Shown here piece after piece: positions 32,701-45,060 of a DNA stretch of 64,000 nt. Origin of the DNA: Paragonimus skrjabini miyazakii (Eukaryota; Platyhelminthes; Trematoda; Plagiorchiida; Troglotrematidae); assembly GCA_014338405.1 (NCBI GenBank), contig JTDE01001130.1, positions 4,080 through 68,079 of the forward strand, in the 5' to 3' direction. How positions within the stretch are numbered: position 1 is the stretch's first letter; the number at the start of each line of letters is the position of its first letter. Made by a program: the position numbers and the translations under genes. Under the pieces are notes generated by a model. It was not told where the DNA came from and made no database searches. It worked only from the letters and a program-made list of their open reading frames with translations.

Positions 32701-35700
32701 TTTAAGATATTCCTCATAGTTGGGGACTGGAGATTTCTTTAAACTTAACTAAAGAAACTTTATTTTCGTAAGGTAAGCGCCAACGCAATTTGGTGATGTA
32801 TCTAGGTCAGAAAAGTTATTGTTATTCTGCCGCGGCATTAAACTAACTACGCCAGCAGTAGGCCAGAAACCGCTGTAAGTGGTCAAAGTGAAGTAATATT
32901 CCTCATGGACTTTCTACCATTAAAAGAAACAATATACTTAAGTCCATAAAGCAAAATATAAAAAAGCTAAACATAACATGAATTTCCGTGAAATTTTATT
33001 CAAGGAATCTGTAACGTTATTCTATTTTAAGGACGCCTTTAGTGAATCTCACAATACTGTCTCTCGTTTTTCCGTCCGGTATGAAATCATAATATTCAAA
33101 TCCAACTGGGGATGGATCACAGTGAAGAACTGCGTTATTTTCAGTAAGTTCAAACTGCAATGTCCTCAGGATCAGCAGCACTCTCAGGACCCCTGCGTTC
33201 CATCCAATTAACAGTGTTTATATCAGTCGGATGATAGAATCTGGAACAAAAATTACCATCTCCTTACCGTTAACTTTTTTTCTCGTGGGCCATGTGTTCC
33301 ATGTGGAATCTCAAGCAAATGTTGATTTTGCGTTTATAATTTTGCCTGAATCAGCCAACAAAATGCTCTTCAAGGTTAAAAACATATTATGTCGGGTTGG
33401 AAACATGTACACTGTGGTTTCAAAATATAATTTTCACAACTAGCAGTGGTCACTTACTTATCAGACCAAATGATTTTAGAAGGCTAGTTTCATCCAGATT
33501 AACATATTCCATTGATTCCCCTACATTTGCCGTCAAATACTGAGTTCTGATAACTCTATCATCGGAAGTAATAATACATGCGTTGGGATGTCATGTGGTA
33601 CATTTCATGCACAACACAGTTTCAGTCGACTTTTCTCTGGATATAGTAACTGACATTAAGTATGAACCTGTTTTGGATCAACTGAGTAACGCATAAAACT
33701 GTCCATCAATGTACCAGTTTGGTAATAAGAACTAACGAACAACATTCCAAATCTGAACGAGCAGCATTTTCTGCGGAACAACCCCCTTATGGATATTTTT
33801 GTTAAACTTTGTTAGCTACTTATAAGTAGTGTATATTGATTACCAAAACACTACGGAAATTTTTAAAAACATTAAATGAACTGTCAGAGTTTCGCCTACA
33901 TTCATAACCAATAGTGGGCTCCCTAGGGCAGTTCCCAAAATTCCAGGTAATAAACGATCCATATCCTAGGGATATTTGACCATTGCTGTTCCCAGGTGTG
34001 CATACCGAAGTACAGACAACCAAGCAATATTATGTTCATCATAATCCTCGATTTCTCAAAACTTTCATGAGTAAATGCGACATTGTTATTCGAGCATGGC
34101 GCAACAGAATGTAGCCTCATCGATATTGGCGTTGTCCTCTGAAGCTTCCTCGTTTTACGACAAAAGCAATTCACACACAATATAACAGTCTTCTGTCCAG
34201 CAGATATTTCTTCACGTAGTTTTGCAATAAATAATTTTGTGGAGAGGCATTTCCGTAGGGTAGGAACTAAAACAAACTCATCAGGTTTGACTTCTTGAAA
34301 TGGTGCGTATGCGATAGTAGTAAAGAAAAATAGACACCACGGGATGATTATATCGACTAAAAAGGAATCTGCCTTATTAGTGATCATTTTACTAATCAAT
34401 TTTACGGATACCTACTTTCCGTGTCCTCTAGTTTCTCCGTCCTTGTAAGTGCTGAATTTTTTAGTTTTCGATTACCTGTTGAACTATTGCAGCACATTGG
34501 GCACCAGAGTAACCTTTTGTCCTTCAAATTCCACATCAAACTCTGCCTGAAATATCTGAGATTTTTTAACTTTAATACGCATTCTTAGTTGAGCAGGTTG
34601 TAAAGTGGCCCAGAGATTTGGTAAGTCTTGAAGATGATAAATGCATTGAATCCTTCAAAGGAAATAATTGATGTTATTGTCCAATAATTGATCTACTGAC
34701 TAAAAAGGATAAACAGTAATTTATAAATGGGTTGAGAATAACACAACGTTACGAGCAAGTTATAATACTCTACGTTTCAACCACATTGGGTGGCCTTCCT
34801 GAGGACTTTTTTAGTCGAAATTACAAAGAGTAATTCTTTTTAAGGTTTTTCAAGCATCATATTTTCCCTTGATAAATCCGTCTCCCGTTAAAGTCACTGT
34901 TTATGGAGAATTCATTCGACTGAAATCCAACAAGGCACAAGAACCGGACCGTAACTCAGTATTCGTTCCTGAGGAACGTACAATTGTCTCATGCTACATA
35001 CAAGCTGAGCTATTCACTCAGTGCGTCACATACTATGAAACCACGAAATACTGGAGGACAGTAACCATTATATCAATTACTAAACCACACTTCATGTATG
35101 TATATTGCTTTAAAAATTTACCACAAACTAATTAACAAGCAAACGGAAGCTAAGCTGGAAATCGCAAACTCTAATCAGTTTGTTTGTTGTTAACTAAGTT
35201 TCACCCCTAATGTTCTTGATGGATTGGTTCATTCCATTCAGCTATTACTTAATGACAACTCTATAAAAGTTCACGTGTGGTTCCTATGTTAGAGTCTGGC
35301 ATTTTGCGTTGAGGACGCTGCTTCGAATTCTCCACAAAAAATGGTCCTAAATGCTCAGCAATTGATCCACTTTGAGAATGTGCTACCAATTGCGCCTAAG
35401 TTCCAAAATCTAATGGTCGACTCTCATTACAGCTGACTTTCGGCTTTGCTGGCTTATAATGCATAAGTTTCCTCTCGCTCGAACGCACATTTTATATAGC
35501 ACCGATGCCAGTTCCTACTCACATCATCATATAAATATGTGGATGAGATGGTTTAAGGTATCAACCAACTAATTTCATTTTCTTCAAGAACATTCTTGAA
35601 CAACTCGCCCAAGCCTTCAGGTTAGATGTAGTCCGGTAGTTTATTTTTCACCACAATCAAGTCCTAGCAGCTTACTCGTAACATCTAGATGCACGAATAT

Positions 35701-36913
35701 CCTGGTCTTCTTTATGAAATGTAATCAACTTCAAGAAACTTTCGATTTGTCCATCACTCCTTTCAAATAACCAGCCTTCACCTCCGCCTGTTCCTAATAA
35801 GTAATTAGGAAGTACTTTATAAATACGGTGTAAAGTTGTCACCTCAAGATGTGGATATTTTCACCCTAGACATAAAAACACTTGTTTTTCGCGTTTGAGG
35901 TCTCTCTGTAGTCCACATCCTCTGATCAACGGATTTGATAACGCAAACTTGTCTCTGCCTAGCTTACGCTCTTTATACCGGGTCAGTTATCATTGGAATG
36001 CATTCTTGTACTAGTCCTTCAACGCATTTGTGGCTCTGTAGTGGAATTTCCTGTGGACGATTTGTTTTCTTGTTTGTTTCCTATCACTTCACAACATGCA
36101 AGATTTTGTGTCTATGATTCTATCTGACGCAACTTATCTTGTTAATCCGGATCTGACCAAATGTATTTCTGTCTCTTCAACTGGATCCAGGTACTAACAC
36201 CCATTTGCACGTATCCTTGCAAACTATCAGTCTCTGTCACTGCTTACTTGACTCGGCTACCATGGAATCATCTTAATCCTGAACCAGTCAAGGAACCGAA
36301 CCCAGGGTCATTTTCAATTGATACTGACTGCGGTTGTCCGACGAACTGTTCATCAGTTTTGTTGTCCACAATACTAATACCACTGTTACTGTTATAATCT
36401 CAGGATTCAGACTCACTTAATTAGTCTCCTTTCATTTGCTGACGGTGCGATTCGTTAATCGCTGAAAGTTCACATCCAGTAAAGTAGGCAGTGTTATTGA
36501 TTGGACTTGAATTGACTTAAGCTAGAGAAGGTCTTTCGGTTCTAAACTTGTCACACCTATTGTAGTATACCCAATAAGAGGGAGAACGAGGATTCGCCAG
36601 AAATCGTTTATCAAGAACACGTTACACTACTACAAAAGTAAGAAAGGGGTAAAGAACAATATGAGACATTACGTCACTGTCCATTCAGGTAGTTTATCTT
36701 CACTTGGAGCCTCTTCTTCGGAGATTGCACAAACCGTCGACTCTGCAACACAAGGGAAGGAGGCAGGGATTAGCCGCGGTTTAAAAGCATACGACGCGCG
36801 CTTTTTCACTTTAGGTTTCACTTTACACTATATTGCATTTACAGCCAACCAACGACTGCCCTTCTAAAATTGATCTATGACCTTTCAGCAGGATTCAGAA
36901 GGACAGGTTAAGC

Positions 36914-36916
<3 letters not shown>
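29761..36916. other. Unassigned 7-kb stretch
   Basis: No conserved domain was recognised. The longest frame (33923-34399, minus, 158 codons) begins with a hydrophobic stretch followed by a cysteine-bearing region but has no supporting splice or start context. The frame at 31949-32200 (plus, 83 codons) also lacks a family match. It may hold host introns or very old repeats. Confidence 0.5.

Positions 36917-36949
<33 letters not shown>
36917..36949. repeat. (TA)n microsatellite
   Basis: About 16 uninterrupted TA units. The tyrosine-isoleucine run in the overlapping frame is an artefact of the repeat. Confidence 0.95.
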
Positions 36950-36951
<2 letters not shown>

Positions 36952-37382
36952 GATTCTGTGTTGGATGACCTGCAGGGTTTCAGAATGGCGCAAGTCAGTT
37001 ATTGTACAAAAACGAGTTCGAATAAAATCTTAGGAAAAACGAAAGTGGGATTGTGGATAACAGAACATAAATGTAACCGCGAACTGCCAGACGTACATTA
37101 TACACACTCCAGCAGGCGGTAAAGATTTGTGAACGGCTGAACTTCGCGTTTATCTACCCCAATTATTCTGATACCCCACCTATATGAAAATTCGAATAGG
37201 TTTCCCGTATATGTTCGTACAACCCAAGCTTGAACTAGTCCAACAGTAATATTGTTATGGCAGATTCTGGCAGGGTTCTCTTATGTTGGTCACATTCGGG
37301 TGCTGCGTAAATGCTTCCTGCAAATCGAATGGTTCAATGAGTTATCACAAGGATGATAATTTGAGTTAGACATAAATACACA

Positions 37383-37840
37383 TCAATTGTGGGTGATGCT
37401 CTATCTGTATGAAAACCAAAATCCCCTACTAGCCATCAGTAATCAAAATACCCTTTGAAAGGTTAATGATTTCTGTGATTTCAACTTGGAGAGAAGTCTT
37501 AATCGAGGGATCATCGATTGGAGTCAACGGATAGTTACTGTGTTTCCTCTCGAGGCGATCAGGCAGCCTGCTCATTACTCACAAACGAAAGTGGTTGAGC
37601 GTTCACATATCATAATTCGGTCGTACCTAATGTGCTTTTAATGACACAATGGTCAACACGGTTGCCTCATGAAAGCGTGGCTGTAGTTCTAGTCCCGGTA
37701 GTGGCAAGGATATGCACCACTGGAAAGTTCTTACAAGAGCGAAACTCGAGTCCAATGCTTCTGCTGTTCGAAAGGAGCCGACTGGGAATGCGACAGCTTC
37801 GATCAATTGTGGGTGATGTTCACTCTACATAAATACACCT
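37383..37840 (+). repeat. tRNA-like short repeat, family B, tandem copy
   Basis: The body contains a tRNA-like pair of boxes, atggtcaacacggttgcctc and agttctagtcccgg (about 37645-37705), then gcgaaactcgagtccaatgctt and a tail caattgtgggtgatgtt. The same tail occurs at 37383, before the head of this copy (cctctcgaggcgatcaggcagcctgctcattactcac, written here in two halves at about 37545-37580), so a second partial copy lies immediately upstream. Other copies are near 40, 45, 57 and 60.7 kb. It encodes nothing. Confidence 0.75.
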
Positions 37841-39869
37841 CACATAGTGTTTTGCTTGGTGGAGTGACCTATATGCCCAAATTTAGTTACTGCTCTAATA
37901 TCAATCGTACATGTACCATGGCCACAAATCTGCCGGATTGAAGGTCAGCGTAAGTGATCAAACTAATGGACAAGCGTGACGCAATGTACCGATCAAGGCA
38001 TTGCCAACTGAATCGCTAGTGACCTAGTTTCAATGTAGTAAAGCCGATCAATTTATCGATCCAACTCCTTATGTAACTGTACCGGTCCGAAGATAAATTA
38101 TCAAAAACACGTCCGTCCACATGTGTGTATTCCCACTATCGCAAGGAACATATTTGAAAAATTGAAATTATTCAAACTTAGGCAGCTTTTCTTTGAACGT
38201 TAATGAGTAAGAACTTGTTCCCTCTGAGTCTAATGATGATAATTTTGCACTTAAAAGACGGGTGGAAAGCTAGAAAACTTTCCCGAGAAGAGGACGTCTC
38301 GAAGAGTAGATAACCAACTACATGTTTTCGGAGTGAAACGTGCCACACAGCCTGATAAACAACCCAGTTACTAAATTCGCTTCCTTGGCCACTAGGATGC
38401 AGTCAGTGGATGGAGTACACTCGTCTGAAACGATCGTTCACATGCACAAAGCAGTTGGTGGTGCTTAACAGGAACAGGTTACCTGAACCTCGGTGGTACA
38501 GGACTTTCATGTCCTTCTCCAACTTCGCAGTGTCTTTTAAATGTTTTATTACGCAGCCGATCTTCAGACTGTCATCAATTAACCCCAGCCAGAGGAAGAC
38601 ATGCTATCATATATTGAGCGCGAATAAGAAAACAGCCGAAGTCTTAATATGGAACTCGAGCAGCGTCAAACAGAAAGTACACCGTAGACCGTGATATTGA
38701 TGTGCGAATCCTTGAAGTGGTCGATGAACTAAAGGGTAATGGGTTGTATTTATGAAGCAGAGTTTGGTAGTCTGCTGGTTCGTTTGTTTTGGGCAAATCT
38801 AAAATGAAAATATAAACTGATTTGTCCTCATCAGTGGGTTTTATCTTGCAGTCTCGGCAAGAATTACAATAGCAACACCTGATTATCTCCTCCAGAATTC
38901 ATATGATTGATTAGTTAATAGTGTAAATGGGATCGGATGCTCAGAGGAGACCCACATGACAGAGGAGGTAATTGATTATAGTGAGACCAGCTTGTAACTA
39001 GATAGATCGTTGTCATCAGCACCCTTAAAACCAAGTGAGAAGAAGTAGACAAAGCACCATCGTACACCTCGTAGTACACTGCCTTGCTGCCAATGGGGAA
39101 ATTGGTTTAAGATGTAAAACGAATGTCATTATTGTTAGCTTATAACTCGACAGCCAGTGCTGTGCTGTTCCTGGTTTCGTCTGCTGGATCTATGGGGCTG
39201 ATAGCGAACATTCCTAGGGATAGATTGAACAGACCAGTGACATCATCCGAAATTGGGCTCTGATGTCTTACTTAATGAGAAACAATTTAGCGTAAACCTC
39301 ATCTAAACATAAATCATGCATATCAATGGAATGAAGCGTCCATGTTCTCTTTACAACTTAGTTATTCATTAAAATATTTTGTTTGGTTTACGTAATCCGT
39401 TCTGTCAATTATCCATCTCGTAGTACCTCTCAGTCCTGGATCTGTCTGTTGACCAGCTACCGTTACGGACAGAATCCTGAGCAGTTAACAATTTTTCACT
39501 TGAAAGCATTAAAAATTTAAGAAATTTTACCAACGGAGTTTGGACAATGGTTACCGAAAGCTGGTGAGTTTCTTTTGAAACGACGGCATAGCTTTAACAT
39601 TCAAGAAGAGCGCTTGAAATGAAGAATGGATTTGTCAGTCATAAGTAAAGAAAACCAACCTACCGGTTTTAAATGACAATAGCACTTTTGATCGTAAGCT
39701 ACTGTTTACATTGTTGGTAACATCGTCACCGTTGAATAGCAGTTTCAAATAGACATATTTTAAAGAACCGTTTGCAGTAGGTTTTTTGTCTATCGTTTGC
39801 TGGTAATGGGCTTGCACTACCCGTATAGCCATTAGTCAATGTATCTTTGATTACTAATGAGCAGTAGGG
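37841..39869. other. Unassigned 2-kb stretch
   Basis: The frame at 38410-38694 (plus, 94 codons) is basic and has no recognised motif. Nothing else stands out. Confidence 0.5.
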
Positions 39870-40195
39870 TACTTTGGTTTTCATATAGGTTAAACATCAT
39901 CCGCAATTGATCGCAGCTATCGCATTCCCATAGACCTTCCAGTCAGCCCTTTTCGAACAGCAGAACCACTGGACTCGAGTTTCGCTCTTGTTAGAACTTT
40001 CCAGTGGTGCATATCCTCACCACTACCGGGACTAGAACTACAGCCACGCTTTCATGAGGCAACCGTGTTGACCACTGCGTCATTAAAAGCACATTAGGTA
40101 CGACCGAATTATGATATGTGAACGCTCAACCACTTTCATTTGTGAGTAATGAGCAGGCTGCCTGATCGCCTCGAGAGGAAACACAATAACTGTTC
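39870..40195 (-). repeat. Family B short repeat (minus)
   Basis: On the minus strand it carries the full body seen at 37.5-37.8 kb, from the head block with cctctcgaggcgatcaggc (about 40175) through the box region (about 40075-40010) to the tail with tgaaaaccaaagtaccctactgctca near 39870-39890. It is arranged head to head with the plus copy that follows. Confidence 0.75.
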
Positions 40196-40204
40196 TGTTA
40201 ACGT

Positions 40205-40350
40205 TAAGCGTGGCCGGAGTTCCAGTCCCGGCCGTGGCAAAGATATGCACTACTGACGAGCTCTAATGAGAGCGAAACTCGAGTCTAGTGCTTCTTTTCG
40301 AAATGGGTCTACTGAAAAGTCTATGGGAATGTGACAGCTGCTATAGATCT
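40205..40350 (+). repeat. Family B short repeat (plus), lacking its head
   Basis: It begins inside the repeat at agcgtggccggagttccagtcccgg and continues through gcgaaactcgagtctagtgctt and gtctatgggaatgtgacagctgc. Only about ten bases separate it from the opposed copy, so the two form an imperfect inverted pair sharing the tRNA-like body. Confidence 0.7.
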
Positions 40351-43300
40351 GTTGTACGCTGTCCGACCTTGTACAATAAATGGGAACGCCGAAAATGGTA
40401 ACATCTCGCAGTGCTCCACCCTAATACTTATACTACGGAATTTGACCAATAGACCCCAATGCTCTTCATTGTGAATTACTCAAATGATTGTGCACTTCTG
40501 TACGATTTCTGCAGACAGACTGGAAATCTGCAGGAGATCCTGACCTAAAAGCAAAACTTTTGTCCTTTGTAGAAAAATATTGTGCTACCATTCACCTGTT
40601 GGCTACTTTTAAGTAACAAATTACGCATTATGTATTGTTCTGTTCAGGTGGAAACAAGTTCAGATTGATTATTGCGCAGTGGTGAGCGAGGTCATCACAA
40701 ACTGGCCCACTGATAAGTTCCTACGTATTTTCATCCGCACATAACGTTCTACGTACCCCTCCGCGTACTTTTCACCAGGTATACAACTGACCCTATACAT
40801 ATGCGTTCGCATACGATTGCCAACACTCATCTTTTGGCGCGACGGAAATGGTCTATCAGTCGATTGTCAACGTTTTGCTTGTCACGAACAATTACTGTAG
40901 AAAGTGAGCGGCAATGCTCGACTGAGCACAGTGGTACGGATATGTGTTTTCTCGGAAATGAGGGTACTAAATGATATTTGATTATTACTTGACTCTATAA
41001 GTAGTTAGTTATCCTAGTAATAAGTCCCCTGAGTATCGGATTCCTACTTACTGGCCACGCAGGTGCCACCAATTAGTACGATGGTCAACGCCCTGATAGT
41101 CCACGAGCCGGAACCAAATCGCACGCGTGCACAGCCTGAGTGACCGGTTCTTTACTAGGGGTGCATGTGCATGTGGATATGCACACGAGCAAAATTTGTA
41201 GAAGCCAATATCACTGACTCTGTAGCAGAGCCGATTATACTTGCTGGTTGGTGCCACCATTTGTGTGTGTGTGTGCGTGTGTGTGTGCAAGCTTCCAGTC
41301 GCACTCTCAGAATTGATGGGGCAGACAGGATGGACAGACGGAAATGGGACATTTAGGCACAGCCTGCTTGATGAGTGAGTGGTTGACCAGGTACACTTAT
41401 ATGAAATGCGGACTTCCGTTGAAAGTATCAGTTGTAGTGGAATTTCAGTCAGTTGACAGCAGAATCGCAGGAACTGGGTCACTCAATCGCTACTCCGTCA
41501 GGTCGGTGATAAATTGTGGGCTAATTTGCATAAGGTCGGTTCAGCACGTGTTCTGTGAAACCAGCGGTGCTGCTCAGGCAAGCAGTACACGGTCAGGTTC
41601 TCCGGAAACACAGTTTGTGTTGAAAGGATAAGTGGTATTCATAGTTCAAAAGTCAGCTGTAAATTTTTACTGTAAATGTTTGCTCGACTTTTTACACTTC
41701 CTTTTTAGTTTATAAAGATGAACTACATCGTGCTGCATTTTGGTCATCTACCGCTGTTTGTTATACATCTGAAATGTTATAGTGCCGGTAAGCAGTAAAA
41801 ACGTTGGCTAGCAACAAGTCAGAATGTATTCTCCGACCAGCCACAGTAAAAAGCTTCAAACTTTGTTAGGTCACCCAGTTTTGAAATAATGAACCATTAT
41901 TCTTTTCTCCAAGAAAATTGATCATACAAACAGAATGGAACGTATTATTATCAAACTACTAACTAATCACACGAATTTGTATGCTATTGAAGATAATGTT
42001 CTGGCACACAATTTTAGTTAGCTCTAAGTTTTCAAGCAGAAAGTTTGCCCATACTAAGGAAGATGTCAGCGGCCAGTGATCGCCGATAGCTGGTTATACT
42101 GCAAGCTGTTCTCAAGGTTATATCTGTTTGGTATATCGAGTATCAAGACTAACAAACGGTTATCAACACAGTTTCCCATCCCGTGATTGCATGCGTAGCG
42201 CACAGTATTAATCGCAGTACCATTTGCAATGCGAGAGTCAACTTCAGTCGATTCACTGCCGTATTTGTTTGAGTTGGGTTCTATGGGTTCACGTGCTTAA
42301 CATCACTCACGTGTGATGATACTTCTCCTACTCAACTATATATCTTCGCTCCCCACTTTCGAAAACAGCTTGTAGGCTTGATTTTCAATTTTGTTAGAAC
42401 CCAACAGTGGTCTCTATTCTAGCTCTCACTGCGAGTTGAACTCTAGGCCACTGGCTTTCGAAGTGCACACCTTGGTCACTAATCAACTGACCTCATACAA
42501 AGAACAGTCGAACCTTCACGTTTAAATGATACTTCACAGTCTGTTGTAAGTAAGTATTAGGTTTTGTGACCACCCCGACAGAAGACACAGTAACTGCCAC
42601 TGACTCCTGTGGGTGACCCTCAGGGCCAGTACTTTACAGTCCAGCCGAAAACTTGGAGGTCACTGCATTTGAAAAGTATTGTCTAACTACCGGTGGGTAA
42701 TTGTGAAATTCGACCGCTACAAGGTGAATACTCTTCGCAGTCTATTGCGGCTTTTACACCACCACATTCAAACTATTATTCATTCGGAGTCTGAATGTAA
42801 TGTGTGCCTTCGTCCAATAAGAAAAGTCAATCTTGTCAGGTCAATTTTACAGTTATTCGTCGAAGTAGCGTTCTGTTGGGGATAACACACTTAATACGAT
42901 CATATCTAGGGAAGGCGCAGAATACGGGCATAATAGACTGCGTTCACGTTGACCACGTGATTATCATAGACTCGTTTTGTAACTTTGCCTCAAATACGGT
43001 GAGTGGTTGCAGCCAAGAGGCTTAACAATAATCCCAGTAAACCAATGGACTAGGGAACAAACAGTACTTTATACTTTGCAAATTGAGGATAATATCGTTT
43101 AACATGAATGATTGACTTCAACCGGCTTAGTCGCCTGTTGGGGCAACACTTAGCCGTTCTATCGATAAATAATTGAATTATGGATATAATGTACGCAATC
43201 GAAAATTCAACCAACGGGTACAATAAGGCCTTTCTCATATTACTTGACTTACACTATCCATTGACTGTGGGATAAAATATTGTGTTTCCAGTACTGTTTT

Positions 43301-44518
43301 TCGTTCGTATCGAAAATTGGGTAACAACGATATTCACAATCGACTCACAGCATGACTTGTTTAATGAAAAGTAAGCAAAATTCTCGTAGAATTTGCCGGA
43401 ATCCCAAGTTGTTCAGTCTCCTAGTTACATGTGGTTTTGCCGAAGCTTGTTTGCCCCTCTTAAGTCAATCCATTGGTTTTGTGCACAACCTGCTTCTAGT
43501 GACAAAAATGGTCGGTTTTCCACTATGTAAGCTGTTGTTATTTTCCGATCCAATTAAGGAAATGATCCTTAAATGTTCCTCAGAGGTAAATACTGCAAAC
43601 AGTTCGTCTCATGCCAGCCGGGCATTTAGTGGTTCACTGAACATGTACAATGTAAACCAGACGATTCGCTCAATCGAATCAACGAATGTGAGTTTCTGGT
43701 TCAGCTTGTCCTTTCATCGAACAGTCTTCCATGTGAAATGGACAAATAACTTCCTACTGTTTTGCAAAATCACCATTCAAAGTCCGAACTGCTAGCCTGA
43801 TGTCACTAGCGCGTTGCTTCTTGGTCGCGCGTTGCGCACACGTCGGACAAATGATAGGGGTTATCAGAATCATTCCTCCTGACCCTACAGATAATGATCT
43901 CCCGAGTTTGGTTAGAGGTAGCCATCCGAATTTATAGCTCGCAGGACTGGGGCTTGACAACAGTATAGTAAAGATGTCGGGGTCACGTGGCCCCGTATGG
44001 TGTTACTGTTCTCGACCCCCGGAGAGACCACAAATCAATTTGGGTCAACAGCAAATGTCAACCTGTCCTATCATGCGGGGCAGTGATCCCAATTCAGGGC
44101 TAGCCAGCGTGAGCTGTGGTAAGCAAAAATTGATGCACTTGTTGCCTACGCTAGAGAGCAACAAACTGAAACGGTAGATAGACTGCTTGGACATTCCCAC
44201 AGATGGGAACTACCCAGATGTTGTGTCATTTAACAGTGGAGTTTCATTCAGCTTTGTTTTATGTTAGCGCAACTGGAAGACAAACCTCTTCGTATCCAAG
44301 CTTGACTTTTAATGGATTCAGTTCCAGACGAGAAAACCATCACAGGTCGGCCCTCTACGTTCCGTGCAATGCACTGCCCATGCAGGGACAATTCGGAATA
44401 TCGTGATTTAGTTGATGAAGTAAGCAATGCAGTTAACGAGTGTGAGAAACAAATTGTGTTCCACTAGTTTCCTGTTCCCTGATAAGTATGCAAATGGTCA
44501 CAAACGACTTTCATAGAA
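40351..44518. other. Unassigned 4-kb stretch
   Basis: A (TG)n tract lies at 41263-41288. The plus frame at 43352-43795 (147 codons) and the minus frame at 41048-41482 (144 codons) are open but show no domain; the latter reads through the TG tract as alternating His-Thr. A GC-richer patch at about 43810-44120 has no coding match. Confidence 0.5.
41263..41288. repeat. (TG)n microsatellite
   Basis: About twelve TG units with one tgcg interruption. Confidence 0.9.
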
Positions 44519-44594
44519 GCGATGGCCGAGTGGATAAGAACATTGTTTCATAGCGCGACAACTAGCCGGTCCGATCTCCCATTCAAGCCATCTC
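44519..44594 (+). pseudogene. tRNA-Ser/Leu-like relic
   Basis: The 5' part gcgatggccgagtggataag matches the acceptor start and canonical A box (tggccgagtgg) of type II tRNAs for serine or leucine. The 3' part ends with ccatctc, which would pair with gcgatgg apart from one position, and includes attcaagcc as a decayed B box. The T-arm does not line up at the right spacing and no anticodon arm is clear. A tRNA pseudogene or the head of a SINE is the likeliest reading. Confidence 0.5.
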
Positions 44595-44764
44595 TACTTG
44601 ATTAGACCAAGCAAACGTTGGACCGGTCGTGGAATATCCGTTTGAGAATCAGCATCAAGTAGCGTTACAAATATAAAGTTGGTCTCTTTAAGATTCACTG
44701 TTTGACTATTCGAGACACGCCAGGTGAGTAGTATTCAGTCTATATCGACTTGAACCCCCAGCTA

Positions 44765-45060
44765 ATTGCTAGTAATCAAAATGCCGCTCAACAATGACTG
44801 CAACTTGAATAGAAGTTCTAGTCACAAGGTCACTGACTGGAGTTAACAAGACAGTTACTGTGTATTCTCTCGAGGTGATCGAGTAATCTGGGCATTACTC
44901 ATAAGTGAATGTGGGTGTGCGCTTACATATGGTAGCCCAGTCTTGTTTCATGTTAGATCAGTGACGCATCGGCCAACATGGTTGCCACATGAAAGTGTGG
45001 CATGAATTCAAATCCTGACGGCGGCAATGACATGTACTAAAGAGGGATTCTAACAATAGT
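44765..45060 (+). repeat. Divergent family B short repeat
   Basis: Blocks matching the 37.5-kb copy are present in the same order: gctagtaatcaaaatgcc, gagttaacaagacagttactgtg, tctctcgaggtgatcgag, cattactcataagtgaatg, then a weakened box region (ccaacatggttgcc and gaattcaaatcctgacgg). It looks older than the other copies. Confidence 0.6.

Noticed and set aside
33923..34399. 158-codon minus frame, the longest in the window
   Set aside because: Hydrophobic start but no domain, no conserved pattern, and downstream part looks random; expected occasionally by chance in 64 kb.
41048..41482. 144-codon minus frame with a His-Thr run
   Set aside because: The run is the (TG)n tract; the rest has no recognised domain, start context or splice sites.
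43352..43795. 147-codon plus frame
   Set aside because: No motif, low-complexity serine/phenylalanine content, and no convincing splice or start context.
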